From contig NZ_JANIOA010000001.1 in NCBI RefSeq assembly GCF_025175675.1, positions 342,984 to 406,983 of the forward strand: a DNA stretch of 64,000 nucleotides, read 5' to 3'. Positions 8,690 through 18,123 of the stretch are shown piece by piece. How positions within the stretch are numbered: the first letter of the stretch is position 1; the number at the start of each line of letters is the position of its first letter. A program made the position numbers and the translations under genes. The notes below the pieces were generated by a model. That model searched no databases. It saw only the letters and a program-made list of their open reading frames with translations, and was not told where the DNA came from. This DNA comes from Sedimenticola hydrogenitrophicus (GTDB lineage Bacteria; Pseudomonadota; Gammaproteobacteria; Chromatiales; Chromatiaceae).

Positions 8690-8953
8690 ACTCAACAGAA
8701 TTAATATTCCTCTATCCGGCGCCTGCCTGCACTGTCGCCGGGGGGTGAACGCTATCGCACAAAATACGGCACCGTGCACGGCACACTCGCCGCCTCCATC
8801 ACAGAAAATGAATAATCCCCATCGAGATTGATCCAGTTCACGTACCGCCACCCGGAGAGGGGCTAGCTTACAAGCTACCGAAAACCGATATCCGTATTTC
8901 ATTTCCCTGGAAATGTCGCTGTTCAAGGATATCCCGTTCATGAGGGTATCAAC

Positions 8954-9421
8954 ATGTACGCACCCCACAGTCAGCACCCCATCCGTCTGCCCCGGCTTGC
9001 CCTGCTCAGTCTGCTACTCTGCTTTCTGTCGCCGGCGGTTCTGGCCACCTCCCAGCTGGACGATGGCACCGCTGCATGGACGGCAAACCGAAGCCTGGAA
9101 GCGGCCGGCAACGGACTTATCTACTCACTGCCGGTGATCGACCGGCAACAGCTGGTCAAGGACATCCAGGCCCTCAACCAACAGCTGAAACTGCGTCAGG
9201 AAGATCTCAGCGAAAAGATCCAAAAGAACAGCTTTACCGCTACCGATGCCCTCATTGTCGCGGCCATGCCCGGTGGCCTTATCTACGCAGCAGTGAAACG
9301 GCAACGCTCACGGCAGGCGGAAAAGGAACTGGACCTGGTCAACAGTCAGCTGGACAGCCTGGCGGGGTTCGGTCCGATAAAAATGCCGTCCGCCCAACCG
9401 GCGATGCTGGTGCTGCGATAA
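8954..9421 (+). CDS. exported hypothetical protein with coiled coil
   Basis: 155 residues with a signal peptide (hydrophobic LALLSLLLCFLSPAVLA, cleavage near residue 31). A helical stretch with coiled-coil character follows (VKDIQALNQQLKLRQEDLSEKIQK, about residues 68-92). Then comes a second hydrophobic segment (ALIVAAMPGGLIYAAV) and another charged helix. It may be an inner-membrane-anchored periplasmic protein. A GAGGG lies about eight bases before the ATG. No family is recognised. Confidence 0.65.
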   Translation: MYAPHSQHPIRLPRLALLSLLLCFLSPAVLATSQLDDGTAAWTANRSLEAAGNGLIYSLPVIDRQQLVKDIQALNQQLKLRQEDLSEKIQKNSFTATDALIVAAMPGGLIYAAVKRQRSRQAEKELDLVNSQLDSLAGFGPIKMPSAQPAMLVLR

Positions 9422-9610
9422 TTCTTGTGCAAGCCCTAAACCCTGTGTTGGGGTGACGCTCGTTACGCGATCCAACCCTGCCACGGCACCCACTCGACCG
9501 GCGCAAATACCAGATGGATAAAGAGGGTGTAATCACCCGGGCATCCGCTATGCTTAAACACACGGCAGGATGGCAATACCATCGGCGACAAGATCACCCC
9601 GGAGCGATGG

Positions 9611-10354
9611 ATGGCACAAAAAAAAAGCGGCACATGTGGTCTGCACCTGATCAACAACGATCGGGACTGCAACTCCTGCTCGCTGCCCAGGAAGTGTATC
9701 GGCACCAACCTGGATAGTAGCCAGAGCGACAGTATCACCGGCATCATTCGTAAACGCGGTCCCTACAAGCCCGGTGAAACCATCTTCCGGATGGAAGACC
9801 CGTTCAAGTCCATCTTCGCCATCCAGTCCGGTTCGGTGAAACTCGAATCCTCCCTGGATGACGGCACACCGGTGATCCACGGTTTCTATTTCAGTGGTGA
9901 ACTGATCGGCATCGAGGCGGTGGGTGACGTCAAGTATCAGAATGATGCCGTGGCACTGGAGAACACCTGGATCTGCGAACTGCCGTTTCAACAGGTCGAG
10001 GCGCTCTGCAGCCAGATCCCCGAACTCCAGCATGAAATGCTGGAACTGCTGGGCAAACGCATCCGCTACACCAACCGGACCATTGTGCAGGGACGCTATC
10101 TCAGCGCGGACCGACGCTTTCTGCTGTTTCTGAACGATCTCTACCAACGCAAGGGCATCATGACCAGCGATGGCAAAAGAACCGTCACCCTGCCCATGAC
10201 CAAGGGCGATATCGCCGTCCATCTCGGCCTGCGGCCGGAATCCCTCAGCCGGGCCCTCTCCAGGCTGCAGGAGGCGGGGATTATCCGTAACCGCTCCCGG
10301 GAGATCGAGATCCAGGGGAACGAAGAGGAGCTGCTCTCCTGCCTCTGGGTTTGA
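9611..10354 (+). CDS. fnr: FNR-type oxygen-responsive transcription regulator
   Basis: 247-residue CRP/FNR regulator. Cysteines 9, 20, 23 and 29 lie at the N-terminus (CNSCSLPRKC) and Cys122 in WICELPF. The last four match the cluster ligands of E. coli FNR at identical residue numbers, so an oxygen-labile [4Fe-4S] sensor is expected. The cyclic-nucleotide-like barrel spans about 45-150, a dimer helix follows, and the helix-turn-helix is at about 196-222 (GDIAVHLGLRPESLSRALSRLQ). Its E-xx-SR recognition signature is the one that reads TTGAT half-sites. The gene starts at ATG 9611 after GGAG. Its stop codon is inside the first unit of the repeat array described next. Confidence 0.92.
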   Translation: MAQKKSGTCGLHLINNDRDCNSCSLPRKCIGTNLDSSQSDSITGIIRKRGPYKPGETIFRMEDPFKSIFAIQSGSVKLESSLDDGTPVIHGFYFSGELIGIEAVGDVKYQNDAVALENTWICELPFQQVEALCSQIPELQHEMLELLGKRIRYTNRTIVQGRYLSADRRFLLFLNDLYQRKGIMTSDGKRTVTLPMTKGDIAVHLGLRPESLSRALSRLQEAGIIRNRSREIEIQGNEEELLSCLWV

Positions 10355-10735
10355 AGTCGTAGGTTCGAATCGCGTTGTCGGAAACAAAAAAACGGGACGC
10401 GGGGTCCGGGCTCGAATGAGAATGGTGGGCGGGATGATTCGGTCGCTGCGCGCCCTCATGCAGCTCCGCTTCGCTCCACTGTCGAACCTGGCTGTTTGAA
10501 GTCGTAGGTTCGAATCGCGTTGTCGAAAACAAAAAACCCGGACGCGAGGTCCGGGCTTCGAATAGGGATGGTGGGCCGTGTAGGATGATTCGGTCGCTGC
10601 GCGCCCTCATGCAGCTCCGCTTCGCTCCACTGTCGAACCTGGCTGTTTGAAGTCGTAGGTTCGAATCGCGTTGTCGAAAACAAAAAACCCGGACGCGGGG
10701 TCCGGGCTCCGAATGAGAATGGTGGGCCGTGTAGG
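10349..10735. repeat. tandem array of tRNA-Lys 3' end plus terminator units
   Basis: Units of 145 and 151 bases begin at about 10350 and 10495, and a third begins at 10646. Each starts with TTTGAAGTCGTAGGTTCGAA, whose GTCGTAGGTTCGAATC is the T-arm of tRNA-Lys in the opposite orientation. Each then carries a terminator-like hairpin (CCCGGACGCGGGGTCCGGG or a variant). Units 1 and 2 end in a copy of the tRNA 3' end (TGGTGGGCCGTGTAGGAT in unit 2, degenerate in unit 1), followed by about 60 shared bases. The third unit runs into the intact tRNA gene. The first unit supplies the fnr stop codon. Confidence 0.85.
10682..10706 (-). terminator. rho-independent terminator of tRNA-Lys
   Basis: Read on the minus strand it is CCCGGAC-CCCGC-GTCCGGG followed by six Ts, about 14 bases beyond the CCA end of the tRNA. 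Two further copies stand at about 10529-10557 (intact stem) and 10385-10412 (imperfect), so readthrough would meet three terminators in series. Confidence 0.85.
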
Positions 10736-10795
10736 ATTCGAACCTACGACCAATGGATTAAAAATCCACTGCTCTACCGACTGAGCTAACGGCCC
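10720..10795 (-). tRNA. tRNA-Lys (anticodon UUU)
   Basis: 76 bases including an encoded CCA. The acceptor arms GGGCCGT and ACGGCCC pair. The D-arm is GCTCAGTCGGTAGAGC. The anticodon stem GTGGA/TCCAT encloses loop TTTTTAA, giving UUU. The T-arm is CGTAGGTTCGAATCCTACG. The gene lies between fnr and yeeE. Confidence 0.97.
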
Positions 10796-10851
10796 AACAA
10801 AGCGCGGGATTATACATTACCCGTTGAACCAGTCAACGGGTAAAGCCCGAC

Positions 10852-12114
10852 TCAGACGGCTTCAAGCTTGCGCAGGCGCTCCGGCAGCAGTTTAAGATCC
10901 ACCAGACCGGTCAGCAGCGCCTTGAAGAAGCTGGCCTCATCCTCATACACCAGCTTGTAATACTGCACCTTCATGGTCAGGGCGCTGCCCAGGATAATGG
11001 AACCCAGCGCCAGGAACGAGCCGATCGCCAGAGTGGAGGTTCCGGTGATGCCCTGGCCGATGGTGCAACCCATGGCCAGCACGCCGCCAAAGCCCATCAG
11101 AATGGCGCCGATGACATGGGTGGTGAAATCCCTGAAGTCGACAAACCACTCGATGCGGAAACTGCGGCTGATCAGGGACCAGAGCAGCGAGCCGGCGATC
11201 ACCCCCAACAGCGCCATGACCCCGAAGGTCAGCAGATTGGACTTGAAGCCGGCGGCGGCATAACCCAGGGTCTGCCCCATGGGATTGATGAAGGTGAAGG
11301 ACTGGGTACTCAACGGACGGCTGTCTGCAGGTTTACCCGTGGCGGAGTCGGCCAGGAAATCCCACTGCTGCACATAGCCGCTGAGGGAGTGCAGCTCACC
11401 GTCCAGATCGATCTTCACGTTGGCGCTGACGTACCAGGCGGCCAGTACTGCCAATCCCACGACCACCCCACCCAGGACATTGTCGAAGTTGCCGCGGAAA
11501 TCCGCCGACTTGAAGACATAGACCAGCAACAACAGGCCCAGTCCCAGGCCGATCCCCAGGCGTGCGCCGGCGGCATCCTTACCCATAACCAGCGAGCCCA
11601 GATCCTGAGGTGTGCTGAGCGTCACCGAGAGGGGACGGATCCAGTCGTAGAACAGCACCGACATCAGGGTCTGGTCCGAGCCGGGGAAGGGGTTGACCAT
11701 GAAGAAGGCGATTACACCGATAATCAGCAGCACCACGATCGATTTCAGGTTGCCGCCGCCGATGCGGACCAGGGTCTTGTTGCCACAACCGGAGGCCAGG
11801 GTCATGCCGATGCCGAACATCAGGCCGCCGAGGATATTCTCGGCCCAGATCAGCTGATTCGCCCGGTAAGGGGGAAAAGAGCCGCCCGGGTTGAGCAACC
11901 CCAGGTATTCGAGTACGGCAACGCCGACCATGGCCACGGCAATGGCCAGGAACCAGGCGCGCATGCGGCCCGTATCGCCCATGTTGACCGCGTCGGAAAC
12001 CGCGCCCATGGTGCAGAAGTTGGTCTTGTTGACCACCACGCCCATGATCAGGGCGATGATGAATGTCGCCCACAGCAGGAACGACTGGGCCGCAAAAAAG
12101 GACTCGAAAGCCAT
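10852..12114 (-). CDS. YeeE/YedE family membrane transporter
   Basis: 420-residue polytopic protein with about nine to ten membrane segments, of the YeeE/YedE (sulfur transport) family. Characterised members (TsuA) import thiosulfate through a relay of conserved cysteines. Matching cysteine motifs are visible: NKTNFCTMGAVSD, MTLASGCGNKTLVRIGGG and LAMGCTIGQGITG. The likely substrate is thiosulfate or another small sulfur compound, in line with a sulfur-oxidising lifestyle. ATG 12114 is chosen because GAGGAGGT precedes it by five bases; the longer frame to 12129 would begin inside that site. No tusA/sirA partner is adjacent. Confidence 0.85.
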   Translation of the reverse strand: MAFESFFAAQSFLLWATFIIALIMGVVVNKTNFCTMGAVSDAVNMGDTGRMRAWFLAIAVAMVGVAVLEYLGLLNPGGSFPPYRANQLIWAENILGGLMFGIGMTLASGCGNKTLVRIGGGNLKSIVVLLIIGVIAFFMVNPFPGSDQTLMSVLFYDWIRPLSVTLSTPQDLGSLVMGKDAAGARLGIGLGLGLLLLVYVFKSADFRGNFDNVLGGVVVGLAVLAAWYVSANVKIDLDGELHSLSGYVQQWDFLADSATGKPADSRPLSTQSFTFINPMGQTLGYAAAGFKSNLLTFGVMALLGVIAGSLLWSLISRSFRIEWFVDFRDFTTHVIGAILMGFGGVLAMGCTIGQGITGTSTLAIGSFLALGSIILGSALTMKVQYYKLVYEDEASFFKALLTGLVDLKLLPERLRKLEAV

Positions 12115-12248
12115 GATGTACCTCCTCAAACCTCAGTGTCGGCATCTTGGGATGCCTGTCATTTTATTAGGCCGGCGACGGCCGGAGGGGCAAGATTAGC
12201 CTATAAGTGAAAGATGATCTACTGGGGTTTATAGCAATAGGACCGGGT

Positions 12249-12917
12249 TTATTGGTAAGGCGTCGGGTCGGCCACCCCGGCCTCGCGAAAACCCTGGGCG
12301 CGCAGCCGGCAGGAGTCGCAGCGGCCACAGGCGACACCGGCGGCATCCGCCTGATAGCAGGAGATGGTGAGGCCATAATCCACGCCCAGTCGGGCCCCGG
12401 TCTGGATGATTTCCGCTTTTGTCATATCAATCAGCGGGGCATGAATCCGGAACGGCAGCCCCTCCACGCCGGCCTTGGTGGCCAGGTTGGCCAGTTTTTC
12501 AAACGCCTCGATGAACGCGGGGCGGCAATCGGGATAGCCCGAGTAGTCCACCGCATTGACCCCGAGAAACAGGTCGCGGGCGCCCAGCACCTCGGCCCAG
12601 CCCAGGGCCAGGGAGAGAAAGATCGTGTTGCGGGCCGGCACATAGGTGACCGGGATGCCCTCGCCCTCCGTCTCCGGCACCGCGATCGCGCGGTCGGTCA
12701 GGGCCGAGCCACCGAAGGCGTCCAGGGCAATCGGGATCACCTTGTGTTCCACCACCCCCAGGGCGTCGGCCACGCGCCCGGCCGCCTCCAGCTCCACGGC
12801 ATGGCGTTGACCATAGGCCAGGCTCAAGGCATGGCAGGCATAACCCTGCGCGCGGGCGATGGCCAGGGTGGTGGCGGAATCGAGCCCGCCGGAGAGTAGG
12901 ATTACCGCTTTTTTCAT
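12249..12917 (-). CDS. queC: 7-cyano-7-deazaguanine synthase QueC
   Basis: ATP-dependent conversion of 7-carboxy-7-deazaguanine to preQ0, the third step of queuosine precursor synthesis. The 222-residue protein has the PP-loop [12 protein letters not shown] at the N-terminus and the C-terminal zinc site ([21 protein letters not shown] region, four cysteines). ATG 12917 is preferred to GTG 12920. queE lies 250 bases upstream on the same strand, separated by repeat A2. folE2, which supplies the pathway's dihydroneopterin triphosphate, is at 52839. No preQ1 riboswitch-like element is seen. Confidence 0.95.
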   Translation of the reverse strand: MKKAVILLSGGLDSATTLAIARAQGYACHALSLAYGQRHAVELEAAGRVADALGVVEHKVIPIALDAFGGSALTDRAIAVPETEGEGIPVTYVPARNTIFLSLALGWAEVLGARDLFLGVNAVDYSGYPDCRPAFIEAFEKLANLATKAGVEGLPFRIHAPLIDMTKAEIIQTGARLGVDYGLTISCYQADAAGVACGRCDSCRLRAQGFREAGVADPTPYQ

Positions 12918-12965
12918 CACGTCACTTCAATCGGTCAAGCTGGAATGCGTCAGGTTGGGATTATT

Positions 12966-13172
12966 GTAACAACTCACTCGGTCTGTAAGTGATTGGCCTG
13001 TCTTGCCGGCCTCTCACGATGGCTTGTCTCCTCGAATCCGGCCCCTTTTTCAGCGCCTGCCCAAACTCGCTTCGCTCAAACAAGGGCAGGCTTCAATCTG
13101 AAAAAGGGGCCGGATTCGAGGCGCCACCAAGATCGGCCAACAAGGCAGGCCAATCACCCCATGAGTAGTTAC
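12966..13172. repeat. nested palindromic repeat family A, copy 2
   Basis: Full-length copy like A1, but the interior (from CACGATGGCTTGTC through GGCGCCACCAAGATC) is inverted with respect to the two asymmetric end segments (GGTCTGTAAGTGATT at one end, AATCACCCC at the other). It sits between queE and queC. Confidence 0.8.
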
Positions 13173-13175
13173 GGA

Positions 13176-13817
13176 TTATTTACCGGCAACATCGCCCCAC
13201 AGGTATTTGTGCAGCTGGATCTGGAAACGCACGTTCAACCGGTCCCGCAGGATCCACTCCGCCAGTTGCGTGGCGTCCTGCAGGCCGAGTGCCGGCGAGA
13301 ACAACACCTCGCAGCGGTTGTCGAGATCCCAGCGGCGCAGCTGTTCGCAGGCCCAGGCATAATCGCCCGCGTCACAGATGACGAACTTGACCTGATCCGC
13401 CGGTTTCAGCCACTCGATATTGCTGAACAGGTTCTTTTCCGCCTCGCCGGAACCCGGGGTCTTCAGGTCCATCACGTTCACCACTCGGGGATCGACCCGG
13501 GAGATATCCAGCGCACCGCTGGTCTCCAGCGAGACCCGGTAACCGGCATCGCAGAGGGCGGTGAGCAGCTCCAGGCACGCCACCTGGGCCAGCGGCTCGC
13601 CCCCGGTCACGGTCACATAATGGGGCGCATAGGCGGCCACCTGTTCCAGCACCTGCTCGAGCTCCAGCCATTCGCCCCCCTTGAAGGCGTAGCTGGTGTC
13701 ACAGTAGCCACAGCGCAGGGGACAGCCGGTCAGGCGCACGAACACCGTGGGAAGACCCACGCTGTTCGACTCACCCTGCAGGGAATAGAAAATCTCGGTG
13801 ATGCGCAGTTGCGCCAT
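13176..13817 (-). CDS. queE: 7-carboxy-7-deazaguanine synthase QueE
   Basis: Radical SAM enzyme that contracts 6-carboxytetrahydropterin to 7-carboxy-7-deazaguanine. 213 residues. The motif GCPLRCGYCDTSYAF gives the three [4Fe-4S] cysteines, preceded by TEIFYSLQGESNSVGLPTVFVRL as in QueE. VTVTGGEPL is the SAM-binding GGE. It is the first queuosine gene downstream of the Tol-Pal cluster, an arrangement common in gammaproteobacteria. Confidence 0.94.
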   Translation of the reverse strand: MAQLRITEIFYSLQGESNSVGLPTVFVRLTGCPLRCGYCDTSYAFKGGEWLELEQVLEQVAAYAPHYVTVTGGEPLAQVACLELLTALCDAGYRVSLETSGALDISRVDPRVVNVMDLKTPGSGEAEKNLFSNIEWLKPADQVKFVICDAGDYAWACEQLRRWDLDNRCEVLFSPALGLQDATQLAEWILRDRLNVRFQIQLHKYLWGDVAGK

Positions 13818-13859
13818 GTAAAGCCGTCCGCCAAGCGTGATCTAACCAGTATAAATCGT

Positions 13860-14801
13860 TCAGTGTCCCTCCGCCTGCATGCGATCGAGGCGCTGCGTGG
13901 CCAGGCGGCTGGCGGTGGAGCTGGGATAGAGCGTCACCAGGCGCTGCAGGATATCACGTGCCTCGCTCCACTGCTGTTTCTCGTAGTGGATAAAGCTGCT
14001 CTTCAGCATCGCATCCGGCACCTTGCTGCTGTTGGGATACTCATTGACCACCTTCTGAAACGCCTCCAGGGCCACGTCGAAGTCCCGGGTCACATAGCTC
14101 GCCTCGGCCAGCCAGTACTGGGCATTATCGGCATAGCTGCCGGCGCCGTAACGGGTGAGAAATGCCTGGAAGGCGCTACGCGCCTCGTCATAGCGACGCT
14201 GCATCAGCAGGCTGAATGCCGCCTTGTAATCCCGCTCTTCGGCGACCGTATCGATCGGCGCGGCCAATGCCGGTTGCGGGGCGGGCGCTTCGCCCGGGTC
14301 CGCTGTGGCGACAGGCGGAGGTTCGGCCACTGCCGGCGGCGGCGCGCTCCCCGCTACGCCATCGGTCCCCGGTGCGACGGGTGGCGTAGCGGCCGGTATC
14401 GCCGGTTCGGTGCCCGGAGGCGTCAGCGCCGGAGCAGGGGCCGGGGCCGCCATCCCGGTCATCGGGGCGCTGCCGTGGGCCAGCTGGTTGATCCGCTGAT
14501 CCACGTCCAGGTAGAGATCGCGCTGCCGCTTTTTGAGGGCATCCATGGCGTGGTTCTGCACCTCGATCTCGCCACGCAGCTGCTGCACCTCGCGTTGCAG
14601 GGCATCCACCCGCAGGACCAGATCCGCCATCGCCGCCAGTTTGCGCTCCAGCAGTTCTATCTGCCGCGCCTGGGCCTGCTGCGGGGTCAGTTTTTCTGCC
14701 CGCTGTTGTGCCAGTGCCGGTTGCATGGCACCGATCAGCAACAGCGCGATCGACAGGACGAACGGGGTTCTGGTCACCGCTTTTCTCCCAATACGCGTCA
14801 T
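13860..14801 (-). CDS. cpoB: Cell division coordinator CpoB (YbgF)
   Basis: Periplasmic TPR protein that coordinates peptidoglycan synthesis with Tol-Pal driven outer-membrane constriction. 313 residues: a signal peptide (ALLLIGAMQPALAQ), a trimerising coiled coil (about 35-110), and an unusually Pro/Ala-rich linker (about 120-190). Three TPR units follow in the last 120 residues (DYKAAFSLLMQRRYDEARSAF, then two more). ATG 14801 overlaps the pal stop as TGATG. Confidence 0.92.
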   Translation of the reverse strand: MTRIGRKAVTRTPFVLSIALLLIGAMQPALAQQRAEKLTPQQAQARQIELLERKLAAMADLVLRVDALQREVQQLRGEIEVQNHAMDALKKRQRDLYLDVDQRINQLAHGSAPMTGMAAPAPAPALTPPGTEPAIPAATPPVAPGTDGVAGSAPPPAVAEPPPVATADPGEAPAPQPALAAPIDTVAEERDYKAAFSLLMQRRYDEARSAFQAFLTRYGAGSYADNAQYWLAEASYVTRDFDVALEAFQKVVNEYPNSSKVPDAMLKSSFIHYEKQQWSEARDILQRLVTLYPSSTASRLATQRLDRMQAEGH

Positions 14802-15337
14802 CAATAGACGAATTCACCGCGCCGGTTGAGTTCCCAGGAGGTCTCACCGGAGCCCATGGCGGCGGGTCGCTCCTCGCCATAGCTGATGGTGATGATCTGG
14901 CTCTCCGCCGCGCCCTGCGCCATCAACAGCCGCTTGACGCCGTTGGCGCGGCGTTCGCCCAGGGCGATGTTGTATTCCCGGGAACCGCGCTCGTCGGCGT
15001 GTCCCTCGATGGTGACGGTCACGGCTGGGTTGGCAGCCAGATAGTCGCCATGGGCGGCCACCACATCACGGTAATCGGCGCGCACCTCGTCCACATCGTA
15101 ATCGAAATAGATGGTCTTGGTGTAGAGCAGGCTGTCGGGGTTCTCCAGCGGGCTGCCGCTCCAGGTACCGCCCTCCTGCGCGCCGGAAGTCTGGGCACCA
15201 TCGGCTGCACCATCCTGCCCCCCTTCGGTGATGGGGGCGCCGTCTTGGGCCTGCCTGGTGTCGGTCGTCCCGGCACAGCCGGCCAGCAGCAGTGCCAGTG
15301 CCAGTAGGGGGGCAAACTTAAGCGCTCTCAGTTTCAT
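14801..15337 (-). CDS. pal: peptidoglycan-associated lipoprotein Pal
   Basis: Outer-membrane lipoprotein that tethers the envelope to peptidoglycan and interacts with TolB. 178 residues with lipobox LLAGC at about residues 17-21, then a low-complexity Gly/Gln/Asp-rich linker. The OmpA-like domain has the diaminopimelate-binding signature [20 protein letters not shown]. Its start overlaps the tolB stop as ATGA. Confidence 0.95.
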   Translation of the reverse strand: MKLRALKFAPLLALALLLAGCAGTTDTRQAQDGAPITEGGQDGAADGAQTSGAQEGGTWSGSPLENPDSLLYTKTIYFDYDVDEVRADYRDVVAAHGDYLAANPAVTVTIEGHADERGSREYNIALGERRANGVKRLLMAQGAAESQIITISYGEERPAAMGSGETSWELNRRGEFVY

Positions 15338-16671
15338 GGGTTTCTCCTGTTGGTTTTGGTATAGGGTGACCAGACCGGCTCACGGACATCCCCCTCCTGG
15401 AGGGCCAGCCGTTGACGGATGCGGCCATCCACCGAGACCGCGGCAAGTTCTCCCTTGCCGTTGATCTTGGTGGCGTAAATTATCATGCTGCCGTTGGGGG
15501 CAAAACTGGGGGACTCGTCCAGCCGCCCCTCGCTCAGCACCTGCAGGGCACTGTTGGCCAGATTCAGCACCGCCACGCGGAAGTCGCCTCCCTGCCGGGT
15601 CACCAGGGCGACGGACGCGCCATCCGGGGCGTAGGAGGCGCGGGCGTTATAGTCCCCTTCAAAGGTGACCCGGTTGACCTTGCCGCCGAAGGCGGGAACC
15701 CGGTAGATCTGGGGCCTGCCCCCGCGATCCGAGGTAAAGATGATGAAGCGCCCATCCGGCGACCAGGCCGGCTCCGTATCGATGGCGTAGTGATTGGTCA
15801 GACGGGTCAGGGCATTGGTGTTGATGTTCAGCACATAGATTTCCGGATTGCCGTCGCGGGAGAGGGTCAGCGCCAGCTTGCGGCCATCCGGCGACCAGGC
15901 CGGTGCACCGTTGATCCCCTTGAACGAGGCGACCTTCTGGCGCCGGCCGGTGAACACCTCCTGGATGTAAATGGAGGCCTTTTTCTGTTCGAACGAGACA
16001 TAGGCCAGGCGCCGCCCGTCCGGCGCCCAGGCGGGCGACATCAGCGGTTCGGACGAGGTAACGATGGTCTGCGGGTTGAAACCGTCGGCATCCGCCACCT
16101 TCAGCGACACCTCCTGGGAACCGTCCGCCTTGTTGCTGGAGACCACGTAGGCGATGCGTGTATCGAAGGCCCCGGGCTGTCCGGTGAGCTTCTCGTAGAT
16201 GATATCGGCGATGTAGTGCGCGGTGGAGCGCAGGTCGCGGCTGGTGGTGGGACCGTTGTAGCCGGTCAGTTGCTCGCCCTTGAACACATCGAACAGCTGG
16301 AAGCTCACCAGGTAGCCGCCCTGACCGTTGGGCCGCACCTGGCCCACCACCAGATTGTCCATGCCGAGCACCTTCCAGTCGCGGAACTCCACATCGGCAT
16401 CCGACTGCGGACGGGCCAGCATATCCTTCACCGGCAGGGCGGAGAAGCGGCCGCTGCGCTGCAGGTCGTTGCGCACGATCTCGGCGATCGCACCGCCGAC
16501 ATCGGCGCCACCGGGAGCGGTGCCGGGGCCGGCCCAGGCGAATGGCACCACGGCAATCGGCAGCGCCCCTTCGGCGCCCTCGGTGATCTCGATGGTGAGG
16601 GGTGCCGCGCCGGCCTGCAGGGCCCAGCACAGCAGCAGGATCAAACTCAGAAATCTATTCATCATGGTCAT
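15334..16671 (-). CDS. tolB: Tol-Pal system protein TolB
   Basis: Periplasmic protein of 445 residues with a signal peptide ([16 protein letters not shown]), an N-terminal alpha/beta domain and a six-bladed propeller. Several WSPDGR repeats are visible ([40 protein letters not shown]). It links Pal to TolA. The start overlaps the tolA stop as TAATG, and the stop overlaps pal. Confidence 0.96.
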   Translation of the reverse strand: MTMMNRFLSLILLLCWALQAGAAPLTIEITEGAEGALPIAVVPFAWAGPGTAPGGADVGGAIAEIVRNDLQRSGRFSALPVKDMLARPQSDADVEFRDWKVLGMDNLVVGQVRPNGQGGYLVSFQLFDVFKGEQLTGYNGPTTSRDLRSTAHYIADIIYEKLTGQPGAFDTRIAYVVSSNKADGSQEVSLKVADADGFNPQTIVTSSEPLMSPAWAPDGRRLAYVSFEQKKASIYIQEVFTGRRQKVASFKGINGAPAWSPDGRKLALTLSRDGNPEIYVLNINTNALTRLTNHYAIDTEPAWSPDGRFIIFTSDRGGRPQIYRVPAFGGKVNRVTFEGDYNARASYAPDGASVALVTRQGGDFRVAVLNLANSALQVLSEGRLDESPSFAPNGSMIIYATKINGKGELAAVSVDGRIRQRLALQEGDVREPVWSPYTKTNRRNP

Positions 16672-17657
16672 TACTTGTTCGGATCAAATTCAAAGTTGAT
16701 GTCCCGGAACTGCTCAAACAGCGTCCCGGTGGGAACCGGCAGCGGATCCGCCTTGAGTACCGCCGCCTCGGCCGAGCGGTCGAAGGCGCCGTTGCCGCTG
16801 CCGCGGATCACGCTCACCGCGAGCACGCTGCCGCCCGGCGCCAGGCGCACCCGCAGGGTGCACTTGAGGCCCGCACTGAAACCGGCAGGACGCAGCCAGG
16901 CGCGCACCACCTTCTGTGATATCTGGATAATGTAGCGATCCCTTTCCCGTGCATTGTGCTCTGCCTCCATGGCCGCCAGCAACTCCGTCTCCCGCGCCTT
17001 CTGCGCCGCCTCCGCCTGGCGTTTCTTATCCGCCTCGGCCTTGAGTCGGGCCTCTTCGGCCTTGCGCTGCTTCTCCGCCTCGGCCTGGCGTTTGGCCTCC
17101 TCGGCCTGGCGCCGCTTCTCTTCCGCCGCCTTTTTGGCTTCCGCCTCCTGGCGTTTTTTCTGTTCCGCTACCCGCTTGGCTTCCGCCTCCTTGCGCGCCT
17201 GCGTTTCCGCCTGGCGTTTAAGCTCGGCGGCCTTATGCTCCTTCTCGGCCTGCAGACGCTGCTGTTCCGCGGTTTTCTTCCGCTGCTCCTCTTCCAGCCG
17301 CTGCTTTTTCGCCACCTCGCGTTTGCGATCCTCGGCCTGCCGCTGCTTCTCCAGTTCCGCCAGACGCTGCCGCTCCTGTGCCTGCTGGCGCTTCAGCTCC
17401 GCCAGCCGTTGCTCTTCCTGTTCCCGCGCGGCCCGCTTGGTCTCCGCCTGACGCGCCTCATCCTGCTGCAGCCGCTGCACCTGCTCACGCACCTTGGTTT
17501 CGTCGATCACCCGCGCCTGTACCACCTGCACGGTGGACGGGGGCTGCACCGGTTTCTCCAGCCAGTCGACCCCCACCACCATGAACAGGAGGATCGCCAG
17601 ATGCATCAGCAGGGCGATCACCGCCGCCAACGGATTGCGCTTGAGAATCTGCAGCAT
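16671..17657 (-). CDS. tolA: Tol-Pal system protein TolA
   Basis: Inner-membrane protein spanning the periplasm. 328 residues: one N-terminal transmembrane helix ([18 protein letters not shown]), a very long Ala/Lys/Glu/Arg helix (about 50-230, repeated [14 protein letters not shown] patterns) and the C-terminal TonB-like domain III (about 240-328, with [13 protein letters not shown]). It transduces proton-motive energy from TolQR to TolB-Pal. Confidence 0.94.
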   Translation of the reverse strand: MLQILKRNPLAAVIALLMHLAILLFMVVGVDWLEKPVQPPSTVQVVQARVIDETKVREQVQRLQQDEARQAETKRAAREQEEQRLAELKRQQAQERQRLAELEKQRQAEDRKREVAKKQRLEEEQRKKTAEQQRLQAEKEHKAAELKRQAETQARKEAEAKRVAEQKKRQEAEAKKAAEEKRRQAEEAKRQAEAEKQRKAEEARLKAEADKKRQAEAAQKARETELLAAMEAEHNARERDRYIIQISQKVVRAWLRPAGFSAGLKCTLRVRLAPGGSVLAVSVIRGSGNGAFDRSAEAAVLKADPLPVPTGTLFEQFRDINFEFDPNK

Positions 17658-17664
17658 ATCGGGG

Positions 17665-18090
17665 TTATCGCTCCGGATTCTCGGTGATCAGGCCGACATT
17701 GGGCACACCGGCCTGCTGTATCAGTACCATCGCCTCCACCACCCGTCCATAGTCGACGTTGCGGTCGCCCTTGACCATGATCGGGGTCTTCGGCTTGTAG
17801 CTGATGATGGCGGCGATGCGGGTGACCAGGGTTTCCGGGTCCACCGGCTGCTCCTTGGCCTCGCCGACATCGATGAACATCTCGCCCTGGCTGTTCACCG
17901 ACACCACCACCGGGTCATCCACCTCGGCCGGCAGCGGCTCCGACTCCGCCTGGGGCAGATCCACCTTGACCCCCTGGGTCAGCAGCGGGGCGGTGATCAT
18001 GAAGATCACCAGCAGTACCAGCATCACGTCGATATAGGGGACCACGTTGATCTCCGCCATGGGCCGGCGGCGCTTTTTCTGCCGGCTCAT
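17665..18090 (-). CDS. tolR: Tol-Pal system protein TolR
   Basis: ExbD/TolR family, 141 residues. The single membrane helix contains the essential Asp in the family motif INVVPYIDVMLVLLVIFM. The periplasmic domain follows. It forms the proton channel with TolQ. Confidence 0.95.
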   Translation of the reverse strand: MSRQKKRRRPMAEINVVPYIDVMLVLLVIFMITAPLLTQGVKVDLPQAESEPLPAEVDDPVVVSVNSQGEMFIDVGEAKEQPVDPETLVTRIAAIISYKPKTPIMVKGDRNVDYGRVVEAMVLIQQAGVPNVGLITENPER

Positions 18091-18123
18091 CGCCCGTCCC
18101 CCCTTCCGCGAGCGCGATCAGAA

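Noticed and set aside
10349..10650. Additional tRNA genes in the array
   Set aside because: Only T-arm and 3' end fragments are present; no D-arm or anticodon arm, so these are not functional tRNAs.
12115..12129. Longer YeeE start at 12129
   Set aside because: It would run through the ribosome site GAGGAGGT used by ATG 12114.
12918..13175. preQ1 riboswitch before queC
   Set aside because: The space holds repeat A2 and no pseudoknot-like C-rich/A-rich pattern.
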